Positions 37,258 through 45,672 of a stretch of DNA of 64,000 nucleotides are shown here, piece by piece. Every line of letters begins with the position of its first letter. Within the stretch, counting starts at the first letter, position 1. Position numbers and translations under genes: made by a program. The notes beneath the pieces are model-generated. The model saw only the letters and a program-made list of their open reading frames with translations. It was not told the DNA's origin and ran no database searches. This DNA is from Pseudomonas viridiflava (GTDB lineage Bacteria; Pseudomonadota; Gammaproteobacteria; Pseudomonadales; Pseudomonadaceae), in contig NZ_UTBZ01000001.1 of the NCBI RefSeq assembly GCF_900580865.1, forward strand, positions 372,001 to 436,000, in the 5' to 3' direction.

Positions 37258-37347
37258 TGTAGGAGTGAGCCTGCTCGCGATAGCGGTGTATCAGTTAACG
37301 AAAATGCCGACTGATACACCGCTATCGCGAGCAGGCTCACTCCTACA
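37258..37347. repeat. REP hairpin, family A (copy 1), between ubiA and a convergent gene
   Basis: TGTAGGAGTGAGCCTGCTCG is mirrored at the right end and the stem extends to CGGTGTATCAGT, giving nearly 38 paired bases around a 14-base loop. It separates convergent genes and can serve as a transcription stop for both. Confidence 0.9.
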
Positions 37348-37358
37348 AGGGACCGCGT

Positions 37359-37742
37359 TTACTTGGCTTTGGCGACTTTCCAGGCGCCGTCCATTTTGCC
37401 GTCACCGGTCATGTCACCGGCCTTCTTGTCCATCACGAAGGTGTACAGCGGCATGCCTTGGTAGGCCCATTGCATTGAACCGTCGTCACGCTTGATCACC
37501 GTCCAATCGCCCATCGATTTGTCACCCGCCGTGGCCATCAACGGAGGCCAGTTCGTCGCGCACTTGTCATTGCACATGGACTTGCCCGCAGAGTCTTTGG
37601 CGAAGGTATACAGGGTCATGCCCTTGTGATCGGTGTACATGCCGTCCTTCTCCATCGCCGGATCGGCAGCCATGGCCAGTCCCGGCAATGTCAGGGCCGC
37701 AGCCATCAGCAGGGCTTTGAAAGAAACAGTCATTTGAGTCAT
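37359..37742 (-). CDS. Secreted repeat protein of the COG4315/PF03640 lipoprotein family
   Basis: The 127-residue product has a signal peptide (TVSFKALLMAAALTLPGLAMA) and two copies of the family repeat, seen as GMTLYTFAKDSAGKSMCNDKC and GMPLYTFVMDKKAGDMTGDG. The signal lacks a clear lipobox Cys, so it is probably a soluble periplasmic protein. The first ATG at 37742 has AAGG upstream. Function of the family is unknown. Confidence 0.85.
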   Translation of the reverse strand: MTQMTVSFKALLMAAALTLPGLAMAADPAMEKDGMYTDHKGMTLYTFAKDSAGKSMCNDKCATNWPPLMATAGDKSMGDWTVIKRDDGSMQWAYQGMPLYTFVMDKKAGDMTGDGKMDGAWKVAKAK

Positions 37743-37822
37743 GGAAACCTTCTTCTGTGGTTGTCAGGATTCGGACTTAGAGCTTAGTTCACCATTCGCA
37801 CAATCGCCGCCGGACTGAAATA

Positions 37823-37840
37823 CTGTCACACGACTGCAAT
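37823..37840 (+). promoter_or_regulatory. PHO box upstream of phoB
   Basis: CTGTCAC-ACGA-CTGCAAT fits two 7-base half sites spaced by four; the second half has two mismatches. It lies 53 bases before the phoB start, with TTATCT as a possible -10 further on. It suggests PhoB autoregulation. Confidence 0.75.
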
Positions 37841-37893
37841 AATTCCGTTATCTAATGCGGCGCAAGACAGTTAAATGACAAGAGGATTAAGGC

Positions 37894-38583
37894 ATGGTTG
37901 GCAGGAGCATTTTGATCGTCGACGACGAAGCGCCCATTCGCGAAATGATCGCCGTTGCGTTGGAAATGGCCGGCTATGACTGCCTCGAGGCGGAGAACTC
38001 GCAGCAGGCACACGCCATCATCGTCGACCGCAAGCCCGACCTGATCCTGCTCGACTGGATGCTGCCCGGCACCTCCGGCATCGAGCTGGCCCGTCGCCTG
38101 AAGCGTGATGAGCTGACCGGGGACATCCCGATCATCATGCTCACCGCCAAGGGCGAAGAGGACAACAAGATCCAGGGTCTGGAAGTCGGCGCCGACGACT
38201 ACATCACCAAACCGTTTTCCCCGCGTGAACTGGTCGCCCGCCTGAAAGCCGTGCTGCGTCGCGCCGGTCCGACCGACGGCGAAGCGCCGATCGAAGTCGG
38301 TGGCCTGCTGCTCGACCCGATCAGCCACCGCGTGACCATCGACGGCAAACCGGCCGAGATGGGCCCGACCGAATACCGTCTGCTGCAATTCTTCATGACC
38401 CACCAGGAACGCGCCTACACCCGTGGCCAGTTGCTGGATCAGGTCTGGGGCGGCAACGTCTATGTTGAAGAGCGTACCGTCGACGTGCACATCCGCCGCC
38501 TGCGCAAGGCCCTCGGCGACGCCTACGAAAATCTGGTACAAACCGTGCGCGGCACCGGCTACCGGTTTTCCACCAAGGCATAA
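37894..38583 (+). CDS. phoB: Phosphate regulon response regulator PhoB
   Basis: The 229-residue OmpR-type regulator has a receiver with acidic residues at 10-11, phospho-acceptor Asp54 (ILLDWMLPG), and KPFSPRE. The winged helix has [15 protein letters not shown] and RGTGYRF. It binds PHO boxes when phosphorylated by PhoR. A PHO box lies upstream. Order phoB-phoR is as in other Pseudomonas. Confidence 0.97.
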   Translation: MVGRSILIVDDEAPIREMIAVALEMAGYDCLEAENSQQAHAIIVDRKPDLILLDWMLPGTSGIELARRLKRDELTGDIPIIMLTAKGEEDNKIQGLEVGADDYITKPFSPRELVARLKAVLRRAGPTDGEAPIEVGGLLLDPISHRVTIDGKPAEMGPTEYRLLQFFMTHQERAYTRGQLLDQVWGGNVYVEERTVDVHIRRLRKALGDAYENLVQTVRGTGYRFSTKA

Positions 38584-38585
38584 AA

Positions 38586-38676
38586 AGCAGCTGCAAGCTT
38601 CTAGCTATAAGCGGCAAGTAAAAGCCGATTCGCTTTAGCTTGAAGCTTGCGGCTTGAAACTCGAAGCTGCGTAAGG
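38586..38676. repeat. Repeat of a third family between phoB and phoR
   Basis: The gap holds AGCTGCAAGCTTCTAGCT, AAGCGGCAAG, GCTTGAAGCTTGCGGCTTG and similar GCTTGAAGC blocks in both directions. A related block occurs at 44574-44668 between pstB and phoU. Confidence 0.7.
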
Positions 38677-38683
38677 ACGCTCC

Positions 38684-40006
38684 GTGAATCAAAACTGGCA
38701 TGGCACCCTGATTCGCCACATGCTGTTGCTGGTCACCGCCTGCCTGGTGATCGGCCTGATCACCGGCTATTACGGCTGGAGCCTCGCGGCGGGCCTGGGG
38801 ATTTATCTGGCCTGGACGCTCAAGCAATTGCTGCGTCTGCACGAGTGGCTGCGCCAGCATCAACCCGACGAAGCACCGCCCGACGGCTATGGCCTGTGGG
38901 GCGAAGTGTTCGACAGCATCTACCACCTGCAACGCCGTGATCAACGTGTGCGCGGACGTCTGCAAGCGGTGATCGACCGGGTGCAGGAATCCACCGCCGC
39001 GCTGAAAGACGCGGTGATCATGCTCGACAGCGACGGCAACCTGGAATGGTGGAACCGTGCCGCCGAAACCCTTCTCGGCCTCAAGACCCCGCAGGACAGT
39101 GGCCAACCGGTGACCAACCTGGTGCGCCATCCGCGCTTCAAGGAATACTTCGAGCAGGACAGCTACGCCGAGCCACTGGAAATCCCCTCGCCGACCAATG
39201 ATCGCGTACGCATTCAGCTGTACCTGACCCGCTACGGCAACAATGAACACTTGATGCTGGTGCGCGACGTCACGCGTATCCATCAGCTGGAACAGATGCG
39301 CAAAGACTTCATCGCCAACGTCTCCCACGAGTTGCGCACACCGCTGACGGTGATCTGCGGCTATCTGGAAACCCTGCTCGACAACGTCGAAGAAGTTAAC
39401 CCGCGCTGGAGTCGCGCTCTGCAGCAGATGCAACAACAGGGCGGACGCATGCAGACGCTGCTCAACGATTTGTTGTTGCTGGCGAAACTCGAGGCCACCG
39501 ATTACCCGTCGGACAACCAACCGGTGCAGGTCGACTCGCTGCTGCAATCGATCAAGAGCGATGCTCAGCAATTGTCCGGCGCGAAAAACCAGCGCATCAC
39601 CCTCGAAGCTGACGCCAGCCTCTTGCTCAAGGGCAGCGAGGCGGAGTTGCGCAGCGCGTTTTCCAATCTGGTGTTCAACGCGGTGAAGTACACGCCGGCC
39701 GAGGGCAACATCCGCATTCGCTGGTGGGGTGACGATCAGGGCGCGCATCTGAGCGTGCAGGATTCCGGGATCGGCATCGACAGCAAACACCTGCCGCGCC
39801 TGACTGAACGTTTCTACCGCGTCGACTCCAGCCGCAACTCCAACACCGGCGGCACCGGGCTGGGTCTGGCCATCGTCAAACACGTACTGCTGCGCCACCG
39901 TGCGCGCATGGAGATCAGCAGCGTGCCCGGCCATGGCAGCACGTTCACCTGCCATTTCGCCCCGGCGCAAGTGGCCAGCGCACGGGCGATCAGCACCGCT
40001 GAGTAA
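38684..40006 (+). CDS. phoR: Phosphate regulon sensor kinase PhoR
   Basis: GTG start at 38684. The 440-residue product has two N-terminal membrane segments (~12-46), a PAS domain (~100-200) and a HisKA domain with FIANVSHELRTPL (His215). An ATPase domain follows with NLVFNAVKYTPAEG (N box), DSGIGI and GTGLGLAIVKHV. PhoR phosphorylates PhoB in low phosphate and is held off by PstSCAB-PhoU, whose genes are nearby. Confidence 0.97.
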   Translation: MNQNWHGTLIRHMLLLVTACLVIGLITGYYGWSLAAGLGIYLAWTLKQLLRLHEWLRQHQPDEAPPDGYGLWGEVFDSIYHLQRRDQRVRGRLQAVIDRVQESTAALKDAVIMLDSDGNLEWWNRAAETLLGLKTPQDSGQPVTNLVRHPRFKEYFEQDSYAEPLEIPSPTNDRVRIQLYLTRYGNNEHLMLVRDVTRIHQLEQMRKDFIANVSHELRTPLTVICGYLETLLDNVEEVNPRWSRALQQMQQQGGRMQTLLNDLLLLAKLEATDYPSDNQPVQVDSLLQSIKSDAQQLSGAKNQRITLEADASLLLKGSEAELRSAFSNLVFNAVKYTPAEGNIRIRWWGDDQGAHLSVQDSGIGIDSKHLPRLTERFYRVDSSRNSNTGGTGLGLAIVKHVLLRHRARMEISSVPGHGSTFTCHFAPAQVASARAISTAE

Positions 40007-40116
40007 TGTCGCACTAGGCAATCGCCAGGTCAGCCGCTACATTGGCTGACTTGTGCCTGCCTTTCAGGCGCGACTTTTCTCTCTTTTGAATCACACGGAA
40101 CCCGCAAAACTCCATC

Positions 40117-41457
40117 ATGGACCCTTCCCCTGGCTTGTCCCTCGCTACAATTTTCGCCGACTTCGGCATGATCCTTTTCGCTCTGATCCTGGTTTTGCTC
40201 AACGGCTTTTTCGTTGCGGCGGAATTCGCCATGGTCAAACTGCGCTCGACCCGGGTCGAGGCCATCGCTGAACAGAACGGCTGGCGCGGGCATATCCTGC
40301 GCACCGTGCACAGTCAGCTCGATGCGTACCTCTCGGCCTGTCAGCTCGGTATCACTCTCGCCTCGCTTGGCCTTGGCTGGGTCGGTGAGCCGGCCTTCGC
40401 GCACATTCTCGAGCCGCTGCTGAGCGCGGTCGGCGTGCAGTCGCCGGAGATCGTAAAGGGCGTGTCGTTCTTCACCGCGTTCTTCATCATTTCGTACCTG
40501 CACATCGTGGTCGGCGAACTGGCCCCGAAATCCTGGGCGATCCGCAAACCCGAGCTGCTGTCGCTGTGGACGGCGGTGCCGCTGTACCTGTTCTACTGGG
40601 CGATGTACCCGGCGATCTACCTGCTCAACGCCAGCGCCAACGCGATTCTGCGTATCGCCGGTCAGGGCGAACCCGGCCCGCACCACGAACACCATTACAG
40701 CCGCGAAGAACTGAAACTGATCCTGCACTCCAGCCGTGGTCAGGACCCGAGCGATCAAGGCATGCGCGTTTTGGCCTCGGCGGTGGAAATGGGCGAGCTG
40801 GAAGTGGTCGACTGGGCCAACTCCCGCGAAGACCTGATCACGCTGGAATTCAACGCACCGCTGAAAGAAATCCTGGCGATGTTCCGTCGCCACAAGTTCA
40901 GCCGTTATCCGGTGTACGACAGCGAGCGCCAGGAGTTCGTCGGCCTGCTGCACATCAAGGATCTGCTGCTGGAACTGGCGGCGCTGGACCACATTCCCGA
41001 GTCGTTCAACCTCGCAGAGCTGACCCGCCCGCTGGAGCGCGTGTCACGGCACATGCCGCTGTCGCAGTTGCTGGAGCAGTTCCGCAAGGGCGGCTCGCAC
41101 TTCGCCGTGGTCGAGGAGGCTGACGGCAACATCATCGGCTACCTGACCATGGAAGACGTGCTGGAAGTGCTGGTCGGTGACATTCAGGACGAACATCGCA
41201 AGGCTGAGCGCGGCATCCTCGCTTATCAGCCGGGCAAGCTGCTGGTGCGTGGCGACACGCCGCTGTTCAAGGTGGAACGCCTGTTGGGCATCGACCTTGA
41301 TCACATCGAAGCGGAAACCCTCGCTGGTCTGGTCTACGAAACCCTGAAACGGGTGCCGGAAGAGGAAGAAGTGCTGGAAGTCGAAGGCCTGCGGATTATC
41401 ATCAAGAAGATGAAAGGGCCGAAGATTGTGCTGGCCAAGGTGTTGATGCTGGATTGA
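40117..41457 (+). CDS. Hemolysin-family membrane protein with DUF21, CBS and CorC/HlyC domains
   Basis: The 446-residue product has an N-terminal DUF21 membrane part (MILFALILVLLNGFFVAAEFAMVK, several helices to ~190), a CBS pair (~210-335; FSRYPVYDSERQEFVGLLHIKDLL) and a C-terminal CorC/HlyC domain. Such proteins are linked to metal-ion export or Mg/Co resistance. The gene is conserved after phoR in Pseudomonas (PA5362 position). Confidence 0.9.
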   Translation: MDPSPGLSLATIFADFGMILFALILVLLNGFFVAAEFAMVKLRSTRVEAIAEQNGWRGHILRTVHSQLDAYLSACQLGITLASLGLGWVGEPAFAHILEPLLSAVGVQSPEIVKGVSFFTAFFIISYLHIVVGELAPKSWAIRKPELLSLWTAVPLYLFYWAMYPAIYLLNASANAILRIAGQGEPGPHHEHHYSREELKLILHSSRGQDPSDQGMRVLASAVEMGELEVVDWANSREDLITLEFNAPLKEILAMFRRHKFSRYPVYDSERQEFVGLLHIKDLLLELAALDHIPESFNLAELTRPLERVSRHMPLSQLLEQFRKGGSHFAVVEEADGNIIGYLTMEDVLEVLVGDIQDEHRKAERGILAYQPGKLLVRGDTPLFKVERLLGIDLDHIEAETLAGLVYETLKRVPEEEEVLEVEGLRIIIKKMKGPKIVLAKVLMLD

Positions 41458-41487
41458 GTGCAATGCGGGGAAACCGCGTTGCCTGCT

Positions 41488-41562
41488 AAAAGATCGCAGC
41501 CTTCGGCAGCTCCTACAGGGATCACATTTCCATGTAGGAGCTGCCGCAGGCTGCGATCTTTT
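41488..41562. repeat. REP hairpin, family B (copy 1)
   Basis: AAAAGATCGCAGCCTTCGGC and its mirror image enclose CTCCTACAGGGATC...TCCATGTAGGAG. It lies between two convergent genes. Confidence 0.9.
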
Positions 41563-41565
41563 GCT

Positions 41566-42468
41566 TTATTGCTTGCCCAACGCAAAGTTGGGCAACGCCC
41601 CCAGCGGCTGATTGAACTGATACGGAATCGACACCAGCCCCTCTCCCGTATTGCGCTGCACCACAAAGTGCAGGTGCGGGCCGCTGCTGTTGCCGGTGTT
41701 GCCCGACAGCGCCAACGGACTGCCCACCGTCACTCGTTGCCCCTCACGCACGCTCACCGAACCTTGCTTGAGGTGCAGGTACACGCCCATCGTGCCGTCA
41801 TTGTGCAGCACCCGCACAAAGTTGCCGGAAGCATCGTTGCCGCGTCCGCTCTGTGAATTTTCGGTCTTCACCACCACCCCGGCACGCGCGGCAATGATCG
41901 GCGTGCCCACGGGCATGGCGATGTCCATCGCGTACTTGTTCTTCGGCCCGTAGTGGCTGTATTGGCCGTTGGCACCCTGACTCAGGCGGAACGGCCCGCC
42001 GCGCCATGGCAGTGGATAGCGATAGCCCTGCGCGGTGCCTGTGGGGTCGCCGAGGGAGTAATGGAACTGCGGCGTATACACCAGCGGCTGCTTGCCGGAC
42101 ACCGCCGTCAGCAACGCCAGCCGCGTATTACTGCGCGCGGGCAGCACCCGGCGGATGGTTTGCGCCGGTGCGCCGCGCACATTGCTCATCCCGGTAAACG
42201 CCAGCGCCACCTCGACCGGCGCGTACAGATCGTTGCGCACGAAGACCACGTCGGCGCCCTTCTGCTTCTTGATGTCGAGGTACACCTGACGCTCGAGGCG
42301 TTCGACCATCCGATCCTGAAAGACGAACACCTGCGCGCCTTTGCTCGGCCGATCGCTGTAGGAGACCACGCCGTTGGCATCGGTGGATTTGTAAATGGTC
42401 ATGGCCGCAGCCGAGGTGGAGGCCATAAAAAGACCACAGAAAAACAGCAGGCGCGTGAGCATGGGCAA
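41566..42468 (-). CDS. Secreted M23-family peptidase with N-terminal DUF4124-like segment
   Basis: The 300-residue product has a signal peptide (LTRLLFFCGLFMASTSAAA) and a DUF4124-like MTIYKSTDANGVVSYSD strand. The C-terminal M23 domain has MDIAMPVGTPIIAARAG, VYLHLKQGS and the HLHF metal/catalytic motif (GPHLHFVVQ). It probably cuts peptidoglycan cross-links in the periplasm. Unlike the M23-like part of the T6SS effector, its H-x-H motif is intact. It matches PA5363 by position. Confidence 0.9.
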   Translation of the reverse strand: MPMLTRLLFFCGLFMASTSAAAMTIYKSTDANGVVSYSDRPSKGAQVFVFQDRMVERLERQVYLDIKKQKGADVVFVRNDLYAPVEVALAFTGMSNVRGAPAQTIRRVLPARSNTRLALLTAVSGKQPLVYTPQFHYSLGDPTGTAQGYRYPLPWRGGPFRLSQGANGQYSHYGPKNKYAMDIAMPVGTPIIAARAGVVVKTENSQSGRGNDASGNFVRVLHNDGTMGVYLHLKQGSVSVREGQRVTVGSPLALSGNTGNSSGPHLHFVVQRNTGEGLVSIPYQFNQPLGALPNFALGKQ

Positions 42469-42560
42469 AAGTCTGTCGAAGTGAGGCCTGGGGATGAGCC
42501 TAGCAGGTGAAGCAGACCAGGCTAGTCGACAGATGTTTCAAATTGCCCAGCGCACAAAGC

Positions 42561-42637
42561 AAAAGATCGCAGCCTTCGGCAGCTCCTACAGGGAAAATGC
42601 ATTCCAATGTAGGAGCTGCCGAAGGCTGCGATCTTTT
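42561..42637. repeat. REP hairpin, family B (copy 2)
   Basis: Same stem as the copy at 41488, with loop GGGAAAATGCATTCCAAT. It lies between the response-regulator gene end and the M23 gene start. Confidence 0.9.
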
Positions 42638-42649
42638 CACAGACGCCGA

Positions 42650-43606
42650 TTACGCGCCCGGAACGAAGTGCTTCTGCGCCGTGCCGCGGGCGATCAGGCG
42701 GGAGATGTAGTCGAGCTTCTGCGCGTCCTGGTCGACGAAGCGGAAGGTCAGTTGCAGCCAGTCGCTGTCCGGCTTCGGCTCAAACGCGACGACGGCGTGC
42801 AGGTAACCATTGAGTCGGGCAATTTCGGCGTTGTCGCCCTGCTCCAGATCGAGCACGGCGCTGTCGAGGATCTGCGGCAGGGTGTCGGTGCGTTTCACCA
42901 CCAACAATGCTTCCTTGATGCTCAGAGCCTTGATCACACATTGCTGAGTTCCGCTTGGCAGGCGCAATTGGCCCTGACCGCGACCACTGGCCGGCGCCGA
43001 CGCGGCGGCTGGTGCCTTGACCGGTGGGCTGTTGAGCAGGCCACGGGACGGCGCAGCGGCGGGCGCTGGCGCGGCAGCAGCCGGTTTGGCGAAAGGGTTG
43101 ACCGCAGCAGCTGCCGGCGCGCCGCCGACGACGGCAGGCTTGCCGCCGGTCAGGGCGCTCAGGGAATCGTTGCCGAACGCCGAGTTCATCTTGGTCGGCG
43201 CGCTGTTCATCAGGGTGTCGAGCTTGCCGACCTTGTTCAGCGCCTGTTTGACCTTGGTCAGCAGTTGCTCGTTGGTGAACGGCTTGCTGACGTAGCCGGA
43301 CACACCGGCCTGAATCGCCTGCACGACGTTTTCCTTGTCGCCACGGCTGGTAACCATAACGAACGGCATGGTCTTCAAATTGTCTTGCTCGCGGCACCAG
43401 GTCAGCAGCTCGAGACCGGACATTTCCGGCATTTCCCAGTCGCACAGCACCAGGTCGAAGGCTTCCCTGGCCAGCATGGCCTGAGCCTTTTTACCGTTGA
43501 CGGCGTCCTCGGTGCGGATCCCCGGGAAGTAATTACGCAGGCACTTTTTCACCAGGTCACGAATGAACGAAGCATCGTCCACGACCAACACACTGATCTT
43601 GCTCAT
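42650..43606 (-). CDS. Response regulator: CheY receiver, Pro/Ala linker, PilZ-like C-terminus
   Basis: The 318-residue product has a receiver (1-~125) with VVDDASFIRD and phospho-acceptor Asp in LVLCDWEMP. A Pro/Ala-rich linker (~150-205) follows. The C-terminal domain resembles PilZ at its end (LTFRFVDQDAQKLDYISRLI) but lacks clear RxxxR and (D/N)xSxxG motifs, so c-di-GMP binding is doubtful. It has no DNA-binding domain. The position between phoR and phoU is conserved in Pseudomonas (PA5364). Confidence 0.85.
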   Translation of the reverse strand: MSKISVLVVDDASFIRDLVKKCLRNYFPGIRTEDAVNGKKAQAMLAREAFDLVLCDWEMPEMSGLELLTWCREQDNLKTMPFVMVTSRGDKENVVQAIQAGVSGYVSKPFTNEQLLTKVKQALNKVGKLDTLMNSAPTKMNSAFGNDSLSALTGGKPAVVGGAPAAAAVNPFAKPAAAAPAPAAAPSRGLLNSPPVKAPAAASAPASGRGQGQLRLPSGTQQCVIKALSIKEALLVVKRTDTLPQILDSAVLDLEQGDNAEIARLNGYLHAVVAFEPKPDSDWLQLTFRFVDQDAQKLDYISRLIARGTAQKHFVPGA

Positions 43607-43740
43607 CCAACACCCCTATTAAAATCCCGGCAAGCATAACGCTGGCTGATGGCACATTGCCAAAACTCTTCAGTCACGCCGGGACTTTTCGTTCGCGGGT
43701 GCTGCTTTTTAATTCGATCTGCCTTGTGAAAAGCAGAAAC

Positions 43741-43767
43741 AAAAACGCCCGGCCAAAGGGCCGGGCG
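43741..43767 (-). terminator. Intrinsic terminator of phoU
   Basis: CGCCCGGCC-AAAG-GGCCGGGCG forms a strong stem; on the minus strand it ends in TTTTTG. It stands 17 bases after the phoU stop. Confidence 0.9.
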
Positions 43768-43783
43768 CTTTTCTCAGGCAATC

Positions 43784-44545
43784 TTACTTATCGTCAGCAT
43801 CGCCCGGAACATTAGCGGTTTCGCCGCTTGTACCCTCAACTTCTTCCTTCATGCGCTTGAGGCCCATGTGGCGCACGTCGGTGCCGCGCACCAGGTAGAT
43901 GACCAATTCGGAGATGTTGCGCGCGTGGTCGCCGATGCGCTCCAGCGAACGCAGCACCCAGATGATGCTCAAGACCCGCGAGATAGAGCGCGGGTCTTCC
44001 ATCATGTAGGTCGCCAGCTCACGCAGGGCGGTTTTGTATTCGCGGTCGATAATCTTGTCGTACTGCGCCACCGACAACGCCAGATCGGCGTCGAAACGGG
44101 CGAACGCGTCCAGTGCATCGCGAACCATGTTGCGCACCTGATCGCCAATGTGGCGAACCTCGACATAACCGCGCGGCGCTTCGCCTTCTTCACACAGTTG
44201 AATGGCGCGACGGGCGATCTTGGTCGCTTCGTCACCGATGCGCTCAAGGTCGATCACCGACTTGGAGATGCTGATGATCAAACGCAAGTCGGACGCCGCA
44301 GGCTGACGACGAGCAAGAATGCGCAGGCATTCTTCGTCGATGTTGCGTTCCATCTGGTTGATCTGGTCATCAATCTCGCGCACCTGCTGAGCCAGGCCGG
44401 AGTCGGCCTCGATCAGCGCGGTCACCGCGTCGTTGACCTGCTTCTCGACCAGCCCGCCCATGGCCAGGAGGTGGCTGCGCACTTCCTCAAGCTCAGCGTT
44501 GAACTGCGCGGAGATGTGATGAGTGAGGCCTTCTTTGGAAATCAT
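43784..44545 (-). CDS. phoU: Phosphate signalling protein PhoU
   Basis: The 253-residue product shows two PhoU helical bundles with the conserved E(I/V)-type motifs: DEECLRILARRQPAASDLRLI and RSLERIGDHARNISELVIYLV, with matching DLERIGDEATKIARRA. PhoU links PstB to PhoR and represses the Pho regulon in high phosphate. It is last in the pst cluster. Confidence 0.97.
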   Translation of the reverse strand: MISKEGLTHHISAQFNAELEEVRSHLLAMGGLVEKQVNDAVTALIEADSGLAQQVREIDDQINQMERNIDEECLRILARRQPAASDLRLIISISKSVIDLERIGDEATKIARRAIQLCEEGEAPRGYVEVRHIGDQVRNMVRDALDAFARFDADLALSVAQYDKIIDREYKTALRELATYMMEDPRSISRVLSIIWVLRSLERIGDHARNISELVIYLVRGTDVRHMGLKRMKEEVEGTSGETANVPGDADDK

Positions 44546-44573
44546 GCATTCGCTCCGAAAAAGCGTTTAACCA

Positions 44574-44668
44574 AGAGCTGCAAGCTACAAGCTGCAAGCT
44601 GTTATGTGGTGATCCATGGCGCTTCGCTTCTAACTTGCCGCTTGAAGCTTGCCGCTCGCAGCCGCTTC
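44574..44668. repeat. Repeat of the third family between pstB and phoU
   Basis: The gap holds GAGCTGCAAGCTACAAGCTGC, CTTGCCGCTTGAAGCTTGCC and related blocks, resembling 38586-38676. Confidence 0.7.
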
Positions 44669-44670
44669 AA

Positions 44671-45504
44671 TCAGCCATAACGACCGGTGATGTAGTCTTC
44701 GGTCTGCTTCTTCGCCGGATTGGTGAACAAGGTATCGGTGTCGCCAAATTCCACCAGTTTGCCCATGTACATGAACGCCGTGTAGTCGGACACCCGCGCG
44801 GCTTGCTGCATGTTGTGGGTCACGATGACGATGGTGAACTTGGACTTCAGCTCGTAGATCAGCTCTTCAACCTTCAGGGTCGAGATCGGGTCGAGGGCCG
44901 AGCACGGTTCGTCGAGCAGCAGCACTTCCGGCTCAACCGCGATGGTACGGGCGATCACCAGACGCTGCTGCTGACCACCGGACAGACCGAGGGCTGACTC
45001 GTGCAGACGGTCTTTGACTTCGTCCCACAGTGCCGCGCCTTTCAACGCCCACTCGACCGCTTCATCGAGGACGCGCTTCTTGTTGATGCCCTGGATGCGC
45101 AAGCCATAGACCACGTTTTCGTAGATGGTCTTCGGGAACGGGTTGGGCTTCTGGAACACCATGCCGACGCGACGACGCAGCTCGGCAACGTCTTCGCCCT
45201 TGCGATAGATGTTGTTGCCGTACAGGTTGATCGCGCCTTCTACACGGCAGCCGTCAACCAGGTCGTTCATGCGGTTGAAGGTGCGCAGCAGCGTCGATTT
45301 ACCGCAGCCCGACGGGCCGATGAACGCAGTCACGCGCTGCTTCGGGATGTTCATGCTGACGTCGAACAGTGCTTGTTTCTCGCCGTAGTACAGACTCAGG
45401 CCCGGTACTTCGATGGCCACGGTTTCCTGCTCGAGACTGAGGCTCTGCTTGTCGCGGCCCAGGGCCGACATGTTGATGCCGTGGGTATGTGTTTCGTGCT
45501 GCAT
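44671..45504 (-). CDS. pstB: Phosphate ABC transporter ATP-binding protein PstB
   Basis: The 277-residue product has Walker [10 protein letters not shown] (63-71), signature LSGGQQQR, and Walker [14 protein letters not shown]. It energises phosphate import through PstC-PstA. It is separated from pstA by a REP hairpin. Confidence 0.98.
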   Translation of the reverse strand: MQHETHTHGINMSALGRDKQSLSLEQETVAIEVPGLSLYYGEKQALFDVSMNIPKQRVTAFIGPSGCGKSTLLRTFNRMNDLVDGCRVEGAINLYGNNIYRKGEDVAELRRRVGMVFQKPNPFPKTIYENVVYGLRIQGINKKRVLDEAVEWALKGAALWDEVKDRLHESALGLSGGQQQRLVIARTIAVEPEVLLLDEPCSALDPISTLKVEELIYELKSKFTIVIVTHNMQQAARVSDYTAFMYMGKLVEFGDTDTLFTNPAKKQTEDYITGRYG

Positions 45505-45586
45505 GGGAGGCTCCCTGTGCTAACAAATTTGGTTCGGAACACTGCTTGTTGCAGCTTCCATCGATATTCCAGTGGACGCGGTTCAA

Positions 45587-45658
45587 TGTGGGAGCGAGCT
45601 TGCTCGCGAAGGGGCCCTTGAGGCCGCCAAAAGCTTCGCGAGCAAGCTCGCTCCCACA
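45587..45658. repeat. REP hairpin, family A (copy 2), inside the pst operon
   Basis: TGTGGGAGCGAGCTTGCTCG is mirrored at the right end. It lies between pstA and pstB, where it can change the relative amounts of the two messages. Confidence 0.9.
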
Positions 45659-45672
45659 GGGTTCGCTCGTCC

